Positions 28,456-36,597 of a DNA stretch of 36,597 nt are shown piece by piece. How positions within the stretch are numbered: the first letter of the stretch is position 1; every line of letters starts with the position of its first letter. The notes beneath the pieces were generated by a model. That model searched no databases. It had not been told where the DNA came from and saw only the letters and a program-made list of their open reading frames with translations. This stretch comes from Hydnum rufescens UP504 (taxonomy: Eukaryota > Basidiomycota > Agaricomycetes > Cantharellales > Hydnaceae). The stretch is from positions 1 to 36,597 of the forward strand of contig MU129285.1 in NCBI GenBank assembly GCA_014904985.1, given 5' to 3'. The translations under genes were made by a program, and so were the position numbers.

Positions 28456-31400
28456 ATGTTCCTCCACTTGATTTATCACGCCTGTGAGACGTTTCCCGTT
28501 CTATTCTCCCGTATCTACTCACAGACCGAGTTTAGTGTACCTCTTGTCTTCACTGTCGAACCCGTAGCTGTTCAGGAGGCATTAGAGAGACACGCGAATC
28601 CTCCAAAGACACTTACCAACTCTTTCAACCTTGCGATGCAGATCGCAAGTCAAGCGCAGGACTTGGGGAAGTCTGGTCCCCCATTAACGTCGATCGCGAA
28701 CCATGCATTTGCCACCTGTCGACTCCTGTTGCTCCGCGTACCTCCAGATGGAGCTCTTTTTCCGTCTCATCCAATTGAACGAGATCATCGTAATGTGTCC
28801 GTCCTGACCGCTGCTTTGCCCGTTTTATCCACGCAAGTGCCGTACAGTTTCAATCCCATGGCGTGTTTAACATTCCTTTCCCTAAAGAATACTTCGCCAG
28901 ACCTCTGAGCTACTGCTCAGGGGACCCTTGAATGACGCGAGTGCAACGGGGCAAGCACTTGAAATAATCTTAGCTTGTATCACGCAGCTGGAGCAGTCCC
29001 TCGAAGAAGCTAGAGGAGCTGCCGATGTGGGTCATATAGTGGAGGATATCAAATCCATTCTCGGCATCAAGAAGACGACCACATTGCATGATCTCGACGT
29101 AGTCGGAGCAGGTGAGCGCTTGGGGCCACGGTCTGACCGCGGTGGAACCCCCTGGTCGAGTACGTTCAGCTTGGCACCGGACACTCGTGGCAACGAGGCA
29201 ACGAGGCGAAACTCAGTGTGGTCTTTGCCGTCCACGTCCAGTGATCTGACTGGGACCGGGCCCAGGGTACTCGGGGGTGATCTCCACAGTGAGCATCGCC
29301 TCACACCGCCTCGCACCGCCTCGCAACCCCCTCCCTCGCGATACAATATAAAACATCCCATGCCCTCCAGAAAACACTTTTCACCGAGAAGACGCAACGA
29401 CCAATCGCCATCACTCCCATCTAATGATCCCTCTCCTAACAAACTATCCACCTCCATGCTTCAACGTACTCTTGCTGAACCTCCAGTTGCGCCTCAGCCA
29501 GTATACCCGCATTACCCCAAGAAGACCGCTCGTCTACCATTGGATGTTGCTCTCGCCGTGGCTTCCATATTGGAGGATATTCCTGCTGTCCCCCTCGAAC
29601 TTATAATCCCGCTCACCCAAGTTCTGGATGTTATTTCGGGGATATGGGATGCGGTTAAAGCCATGCGGGATGGAAAAGATAGATGGGTTGATCTCCTATT
29701 TAGAGTCCTAAGGTTCGTTCACTCCTTGGTGGACAGGCTGAAGGGGAGGAATATCCCCGATAGTACGCCAACGGCTTCAAGTCTATTCACTTTGAAAAGG
29801 TATGTGTTCCAATATCTTGCACATCTGCTGTACCGAAATATATGTTTTTCGGCTATGGCTATAGTAACTTGATGGCAATCTCTGCTGACGCAACACGATG
29901 GTCCCGTTTGCGTCTTGTAACGCGCTATATCCGGCGGGATAAAGTCATGACTGCGATATCGATGCACGGAGACAATGTGACAGATTGCTTGCACACATTC
30001 CAAGTGAGTGCACATTTAATACACACATTCTCATCTTGTGCCAATGAGCTATTGTTATCATAAAGATCGTTACATCAATCGGAGCATTTGACCCTGCGGA
30101 GAGAGTAGAGACGATTGTGTCTCCTGGCCCATCAGTCTCAGCAAGACTGCTGGTAGCCTCTGAAAGCACTCCCGTCAGTAATCCATGTCTGTGCACGGCT
30201 GTTTGGTCGGATAATAACCACCCCATTATCAGGTTTCGATTTCTGCAGCAGGACTGCACGCCTTCTTTGAGCGTCCGGCGGGTCAGGCAGTGTTTGAACA
30301 GATCGGTGCAGCTGTACAGAGATGCTTCGAAGAGCTGGGGTTACGAGCGACTGCGGCACCACCTGGCTCAAGGTACATATTATGCTTACTTCAAGATAAA
30401 ACTAGGCACTAATGAAGACTGAATAGATCCCCGGGCATGACTATACTACGAACTGGGCATGACCGTCATGTCTCATACCTCACGACGCAGATATCCGAGC
30501 TTACGGCGGAGGTCGGCAGGATCTTACCAGATATTTTGGTCGTCACGGACATGAAAATACCGTTTGTGGGATGGCGGACTCGCTGGCCACAGACTGGGAA
30601 CTCGACACGACAACTCCGAGAAACAGTTTCGGCAACATTGCAGCTGCTGGACGAACTGCATGGGCCCCGCAGGACGAACGTGATTCAGCCATGCTATCGA
30701 GAACGATGTACGACTTGGTGTGGAACTTAAGGGATTTGGGCCTTTGGGATGAAGCCTTTGAGGTCCAGACTACCGTAGTGGTACTGTACCGACTTCGAGG
30801 AGAGATGAAAGATCTTGCTTCCTCACTCACCGGTCTGTTCGCCTGCCTTTGGCACCTTGGCCGCAATGAGGAAGCACTCAAGCCATGTGAGGAGGCCATA
30901 AGCATTTTTCGCCCACTTGTTACAGACCGACCGCAAGTATTCCGCCCAGATCTTGCTCGCTCTCTTACCAACCTCTCGCGTTGTCTTTCCGAATTGGGTC
31001 ACCGTGAAGAGGCCCTCAAGGCAAATGAGGAGGCTGTAACCATTTTTCGCTTGCTAGCTGCAGATCGACCCCAACTATTAGGTCCAGATCTTGCTCACTC
31101 TCTTACCAGCCTCTCGCATTGTCTTTCGGAATTGGGTCGCCGAGAAGAGGCTCTCAAGGCAAATGAGGAGGCTGTGGCCATTATTCGCCTGCTAGCTGCA
31201 GATCGGCCCCAAGTATTCCGCCCAGATCTTGCTGGCTTTCTTAGCGACCTCTCGCGTAGTCTTTCGGAATTGGGTCGCCGTGAAGGGGCCCTCAAGGCAA
31301 ACGAAGAGGCTGTGACCATTGTTCGCCTGCTAGCTGCAGACCGACCGCAAGTATTCCGCCCAGATCTTGCTCGCTCTCTTACCAACCTCTCGCGTTGTCT

Positions 31401-34129
31401 TTCCGAATTGGGTCACCGTGAAGAGGCCGTCAAGGCAAATGAAGAGGGTGTGACCATTTTTCGCCTCCTAGCTGCAGATCGACCGCAAATATTCCGCTCA
31501 GATCTTGCTCGCTCTCTTACCAACCTCTCGCTTTGTCTTTCGGAATTGGGTCGCCGAGAAGAGGCTCTCAAGGCAAATGAGGAGGCTGTGACCATTTTTC
31601 GCCTGCTAGCTGCAGATCGACCGCAAGTATCCCGCCCAAATCTTGCTTGCTCTCTTAGCAACTTCTCGCGTTGTCTTTCGGAACTGGGTCGCCGTGAAGA
31701 GGCCCTGAAGGCAAATGAGGAGGCTGTGACCATAATTCGCCTGCTAGCTGCAGATCGACCGCAAGTATTCCGCCCAGATCTTGCTGGCTTTCTTAGCAAC
31801 CTCTCACGTAGTCTTTCGCAATTGGGTCGCCGTGAAGAGGCCCTGAAGACAAATGAGGAGGCTGTGACCATTTTTCGCCTGCTAGCTGCAGATCGACCGC
31901 AAGTATTCCGCTCAGATCTTGCTCACTCTCTTACCAACCTCTCGCGCTATCTTTCGGAATTGGGTCGCCGTGAAGAGGCCTTCAAGGCAAATGAGGAGGC
32001 TGTGACCATTTCTTGCAGCCTGCTAGCTGCAGATCGACCCAAATATTCCACCCAAATCTTGCTCACTCTCTCAGCAACTTCTCGCGTTCTCTTTCGCAAT
32101 TGGGTCGCCGTGAAGAGGCCCTGAAGGCAAATGAGGAGGCTGTGACCATTTTTCGCCTGCTTGCTGTGGACCGACCCCAAGTATTTCGCCCAGACCTTGC
32201 TGGCTTTCTTAGCAACCTTTCGCGTAGTCTTTCGCAATTGGGTCGCCGTGAAGAGGCCTTCAAGGCAAATGAGGAGGCTGTGACCATTTTTCGCTTGCTA
32301 GCTGCAGATCGACCGCAAGTATTTCACCCAGATCTTGCTCGCTCTCTTACCACCCTCTCGCGTTGTCTTTCGCCATTGGGTCGCCGTGAAGAGGCCCTGA
32401 AGGCAAATGAGGAGGCTGTGACCATTTTTCGCCTGCTAGCTGCAGGTCGACCGCAAGTATTCCACCCAAATCTTGCTCGCTCTCTTAGCAACCTCTCGCG
32501 TAGTCTTTCGGAATTAAGTCGCCGTGAAGGGCCCTGAAGGCAAATGAAGAGGCTGTGACCATTATTCGCCTGCTAGCTGCAGATTTACCGCAAGTATTCC
32601 GCCCAGATCTTGCTGGCTTCTTAGCAACCTCTCGCGTAGTCTTTTGGAATTGGGTCGCCGTGAAGGGCTCTGAAGGCAAATGAGGAGGCTGTGACCATTG
32701 TTCGCCTGCTAGCTGCAGATCGACCGCAAGTATTCCGCCCAGATCTTGCTCGCTCTCTCACCAGCCTCTCGCGTTGTCTTTCGCAATTGGGTCGCCGTGA
32801 AGAGCCCTGAAGGCAAATGAGGAGGCTGTGACCATTATTCGCCTGCTAGCTGCAGATCGACCGCAAGTATTCCGCCCAGATCTTGCTGGCTTTCTTAGTA
32901 ACCTCTCACGTAGTCTTTCGGAATTGGGCGCCATGGAAGGGCCCTGAAGGCAAATGAGGAAGCCGTGACCATTTTTCGCCTGCTAGCTGCAGATCGACCA
33001 CAAGTATTCCGCCCAGATTTTGCTCGCTCTCTCAACACACTCTCCCTTCGTCTTTGGGATTTGGCCGCTATGAAGAAGCACTTGAGACAATTGAGGAGGT
33101 TGTGGCATTTATCGTCTGCTAGCTGTAGATCGACCGCAAGTATTCCACCTAGATCTTGCTCGCTCTCTTACCGACCTCTCGCGTTGTCTTTCGGACTCTG
33201 GTCGCCTTGAAGAGGCTCTCAAATCAAGCGAGGAAGCCACAAACATTTATCGCCTGCTAACCGCAGATCGTCCCGAATCATTCCACCCAGATCTTGCTCT
33301 CTCTCTTACCAGTTTCTCCTTTAATCTTTGGGGATTTGGCCGCCATGATGAAGCAATTAAGGCAATTGAAGAAGCAACGAGCATTTATCGTTTGCTAGTC
33401 GCAGATCGACCACAAGTATTCCACACAGATCTTGCTCGCTCTCTTACCGACCTCTCACATTGTCTTTCGACCTCGGGTCGCCTTGAAGAGGCTCTCAGAT
33501 CAAGTGAGGAGGTCACGAGCATTTATCGCCTGCTAGTTGCAGATCAACCAGAATCATTCCGCCCCGATCTTGCTTCCTCTCTTAACACACACTCCTTTCG
33601 TCTTTCGGGATTTGGCCGCCATGAGGAAGCACTTGAAGCAATTGAGGAGGCTGTGAGCATTTATCGTCTGCTAGCTGTAGATCGACCGCAAATATTCCAC
33701 ACATATCTTGCTCACTCTCTTACCGACCTCTCGAGTTGTCTTTCAGACTCTGGTCGCCTTGAAGAGGCTCTCAAATCAAGTGAGGAAGTCACGAGCATTT
33801 ATCGCCTGCTAGCTGCAGATCAACCGGAATCATTCCGCCGACATCTTGCTTTCTCTCTTAACCCACTCTCCCTTCGTCTTTTGCGATTTGGCCGCCATGG
33901 AGAAGCAATTAAGGCAATTGAGGAGGCCGTGAACATTTATCGTCTGCTAGCTGCAGATCGACCGCAAGTATTCCGCCGAGATCTTGCTCACTCTCTTACC
34001 AACCTCTCACGTTGTCTTTCGAAATCTGGTCGCCTTAAAGAGGCTCTCGAGTCAAGTAAGGAGGCAGAGAGCCTGCTAGCTGCAGATCGAGCGGAATCAT
34101 TCCGCAGAGATCTTGCTCTCCCTCTTTAA
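28456..34129 (+). pseudogene. Helical N-terminal domain plus TPR-array protein, frame-broken
   Basis: The main N-terminal exon ends at 29799. GT-AG introns at 29800-29864, 30004-30064, 30174-30232 and 30373-30426 separate exons that join in frame. The start is unclear: the frame from 28928 opens with TTG, and an upstream exon in 28456-28770 spliced to about 28920 is likely. A Ser/Pro-rich linker precedes a helical block (LPLDVALAVASILEDIPAVP...VDLLFRVLRFVHSLVDRLKG) and then YIRRDKVMTAISMHGDNVTDCLHTFQ. This resembles the helical N-terminal module of basidiomycete NLR/TPR proteins. No P-loop or NB-ARC/NACHT motif is seen. The frame changes near 30660. The TPR array then runs from about 30700 to 34125. 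Breaks occur near 32040, at 32530 and in nearly every unit to 33120. The last quarter is open again from 33392. No CHAT or other C-terminal domain is visible. The array probably served as a protein-binding scaffold. Confidence 0.78.
30905..34125 (+). repeat. TPR tandem array, 138-bp units (about 23)
   Basis: The unit encodes 46 residues of the form LLAADRPQVFRPDLARSL followed by TNLSRCLSELGRREEAL and KANEEAVTIFR, a kinesin-light-chain-like TPR pair. Spacing is exactly 138 bp between, for example, 31051, 31189 and 31327. From about 33100 the array changes to alternating units, one with DRPQ...CLSxSGRLEEALKSSEE and one with DQPESF...RLxxFGRHEEAIKAIEE, giving a 276-bp higher-order period. The last unit is truncated. 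Confidence 0.95.
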
Positions 34130-34539
34130 TGATCCCCTCCCTTCATCTTTCCAATCGGCCGCCATCAAGAAGTCCCAGAGCTGATTTGAGGAGGCCGCAA
34201 CCATTTGTTACAGGGTACGAGGTGGATTCTATTTCTCTTTGCGCTTCTCCATTTGTCTTCGAGAATTTAGTCATCATTGTGAACATTTATTGCCTGCTTG
34301 CTGCAGATCAACTGGCTGTCTTCAATTCTGAGAGTGATGTTCAATCTCCAACCACATCAACATTCGATCCAATCTCTGGTTGAGGGTTGCAAACTTGTTC
34401 AGATCCCTTGCTTCAGGAAACTAATGGTATTCGAGAGCAGAGATATTCCTTTGCAAGCCCTGGGGCATATCACAGCTGTAGATAAAATTTGAGGCCGTCC
34501 TGCTTTCAGTGGTTTCCATTGCTTATTCCTGTTGTAGCT
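34130..34539 (+). other. Decayed tail of the TPR array
   Basis: Fragments such as NIYCLLAADQ near 34280-34312 show that one or two further, heavily diverged repeats extend past the stop at 34127-34129. Beyond about 34390 I see nothing coding. Confidence 0.55.
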
Positions 34540-35595
34540 GGATTTGGGGCAAGGCCCCTCCAATTCCGATCCCTAATTCTTTGTTCCATGCATCACGGCG
34601 GCGCCCTTCTCTGGTTCGTAAAACATTTCGGCTATGCCAGAGCTGAAGTTCGTGAACAAGCCAGCCTGCAGCACGTGGCTAGCCCGATCTGTAGGAGCAA
34701 GCATAATATTGTGCATGAAACCTGCTAGATTCCCCAAGAAATCAGCTGACCCTGGAATGTGTTACCGCAGAGCTTCTTGTCTATAATGGAAAGCAACCCT
34801 GTCGAGGAGAACTGGTGTACTCATCCGTGCATCTTTGATCCCGAGGGGCGTTGAGCTGCAATTGCGCTTCATTGACATTACCCAAGGCCATAGTGAGCGA
34901 ATTCACTACGACTGCCAACGGAGTTTGCAGAACCAGCCTAGTGAGGTCGGTTAGTAGGATTCGTTCGGCTCGCGAAATCACCTACTTTTCTTCAGCATTC
35001 ACTCATGAACGAGAATGGTGGCTGAGCAGGCTGCAACTCCAACACTTCAGAATGCAAGTCCTGTCAGTCCGCGACGTCGGTCAGATCTGGAATGACACCC
35101 GGATCAGGAATTAACGCACTGAAGAACCACATAGTGAACACGGGACCCGGCGTTAGGGTATAGGATCACACACTCCGGTGTCTCGACCTCCCATTGACCA
35201 AGGAAAAGTGGAAAAGTGCGAAAAGGATATTCTCGTTGACACTGATCGTCATAACTTGCAGTCTTGTAATGGGACGGAAGCATGTACCCACGTATCAGGA
35301 AACTTCTCGGCAAGAAGATCAACTGCGCAAACAGTCATCCTTAAGCACCATCATGGAGGCTGGTGTCGCCAGAAGGTCTCTGTGAGGCCCGTGTCTATTC
35401 GAGAGAGGTTTGGTGGAGAACTGCAGGGCACAGTGCATCATCAAGCCGGTTATCAATCTGCAGGATTGACAGAGACACATTGATGGTCTGTGGGGTATTG
35501 CTATCGGCGTACTCAAGGCTGGCAGCAGTCAAGGGAATTTGATACAATAAACCCCTCAGAAAAACCGGGGCACGTGAGTTTCCGGAAATCTGCAT
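34540..35595 (-). pseudogene. VPS13 C-terminal fragment, copy 2 (degenerate)
   Basis: Minus-strand blocks in VPS13 order are IPLTAASLEYADSNTPQ and INVSLSILQIDNRL (35560-35420), SVNENILFALFHFS (about 35240), VETPECVILYPN (about 35180), LQTPLAVVVNSLTMALGN with NEAQLQLN (34940-34855), HYRQEALR then a stop (about 34770), GSADFLGNLAG (about 34740) and GLFTNFSSGIAEMFYEPEKG (34660-34600). An intron-like GTTTCATG...CTGCAG segment is kept between the last two blocks. It overlaps copy 1 in content but starts earlier in VPS13 and stops earlier, and keeps residues copy 1 has lost. Several stops and shifts make it a pseudogene. Confidence 0.82.
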
Positions 35596-36597
35596 AGCGT
35601 CAACGGATTCGGCAGCTCGGCAGTGGATCAGGATGGAGTTATATTCATGAGAAATTAAATCCTTTCGTGTTGGTTATGTAGTGTGTTGGGATTAGGGTTT
35701 GTCTTGGGGTTGCTTTTGGTATTACCCGGTTCGAATCCGCTGAGGCCACAGTGCCTTGAAATTTTTGAAGTAAGTGTGTATCTGGTATTGGGGCACGGAA
35801 CCTCTAAGACCTTTGTGGAATCCTGTTTCAGCTTCTTCTGGATGACACCTCACCACCCCCTTCCCCTTGTCACACTCACACATGTGAGAAGCCAAAATTT
35901 CCTTTTTTGGAATTCCTAAGAATCTTCTTCCAATCTGCTCAAAAATTGCCAAATAGCTTTAAAATATCCCCTGCTGTGTATATTTCCAGCACCTAGATGT
36001 TGTATCTACAAACTTATGCACCCCTCAACTCGCACTGGCATTAAGTTCAGGCATGGGCATTTCCGAAACCTCATGTGCTTCAGTTTTTTTGAGGGGTTTA
36101 TTGTGCCAATTGTCAAGGGAATATACATGAGTTCCACAATCTGTTTATGGATCAGTGAGACCCACCAAGTCCAAGTTAATAGTTAGAGATACAGTTGTGG
36201 AAAGGCAAAGTCTGATAACTTGTCTGGAGCCTGATCCATTACTATTCCCTACCTAGATATTGCCACGAAGTGAATAAATTGATGATTTGAGCATCTTCCT
36301 GTCATCCAATGGGTCTCAAATTTTATAGGTACATAGAATATAAGAGTATCTCAGCCCAGAGAAACAAGTTTTGACCTCTTTAGGCTGGCTTTCACTACAC
36401 AGGAAGGGACCTAAGAGGTCCAGCACTGATATCCAGCAGCTCCTGCAATAACCAGCACTCAGCTGCTATCAGGGCTTTCTTCTAGCACTGCTGTCATACT
36501 GTGAGCCAGCTGCTCCAATCCATTCTATAGTAGCTGCTATATCATCAGAAGAGCTCTTCATAGGTCCTAATCTGTGGCTGTGTGGCTGTGCTTACAG
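35596..36597. other. No gene seen; AT-rich repeat-like sequence
   Basis: Nothing in either strand reads as a conserved protein. The only notable site is a pol III B-box-like sequence at 35728. The text from about 35970 resembles transposon interior (low coding potential, T-rich runs), but no ends are visible within the window. Confidence 0.5.
35728..35738 (+). promoter_or_regulatory. RNA polymerase III B-box-like sequence
   Basis: GGTTCGAATCC matches the tRNA-gene B-box exactly. No A-box at the proper distance and no foldable tRNA surrounds it: the T-stem would have only three pairs. It may be a remnant of a tRNA-derived SINE or chance. Confidence 0.35.

Noticed and set aside
31095..32287. 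Long Arg/Ser-rich minus-strand frames across the TPR array
   Set aside because: They repeat with the 138-bp period and are the antisense of the TPR units.
28928..34129. Complete NLR with NB-ARC or NACHT
   Set aside because: No P-loop or Walker B pattern was found between the helical exons and the TPR array.
35700..35760. tRNA gene
   Set aside because: Only a B-box is present; the A-box, T-stem and acceptor stem do not form.

Overview
The window looks like nuclear DNA of a filamentous basidiomycete (Agaricomycetes; genus not determinable). Reasons: GT-AG introns of about 50-70 nt throughout, a Ngaro-type tyrosine-recombinase retrotransposon, HGDLK-type protein kinases in tandem, a long 46-residue tetratricopeptide (TPR) array, a questin-oxidase-like gene and VPS13 fragments. 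It is an accessory, transposon-rich compartment: almost every gene carries at least one single-base frameshift or stop. Some of these may be assembly errors in homopolymer runs.

Layout. (1) 1-7010: a Ngaro-like element on the minus strand (gag, RT, RNase H, YR), flanked on both sides by direct-repeat units that each carry two hairpins. (2) 7011-8071: low-complexity and palindromic debris. (3) 8072-12290 and 16646-21718: four paralogous kinase genes, K1(-), K2(+), K3(-), K4(+). They form two divergent pairs. K1 resembles K4 and K2 resembles K3, so the order is mirror-symmetric. K3 is the only copy without an indel in its kinase domain. K1, K2 and K3 share a 14-base motif upstream. (4) Between the pairs (12281-16141): a 90-bp tandem repeat grown out of the K2 3' end, a 787-bp hAT-type non-autonomous element with an 8-bp target duplication, and a questin-oxidase-like gene with one frameshift. 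(5) 18242-19213: a foldback element with about 275-bp inverted repeats, inserted between K3 and K4. (6) 22531-25848 and 34540-35595: two degenerate fragments of the C-terminal part of VPS13, minus strand, introns retained. (7) Between them: an unrecognised spliced minus-strand gene (about 26.7-27.6 kb) and a plus-strand gene (about 28.5-34.1 kb) with a helical N-terminal region followed by about 23 TPR units of 138 bp, frame-broken in its second half.

The genes do not form an obvious metabolic cluster. Kinases, TPR proteins and helical N-terminal modules are expanded families in Agaricomycetes and are often linked to signalling or self/non-self recognition. That link is inference here. The strongest unexpected structures are the mirror-arranged kinase pairs with a shared upstream motif, the TPR array in which the same frameshift position recurs in consecutive repeats, and the intron-containing, recombinase-altered Ngaro copy.
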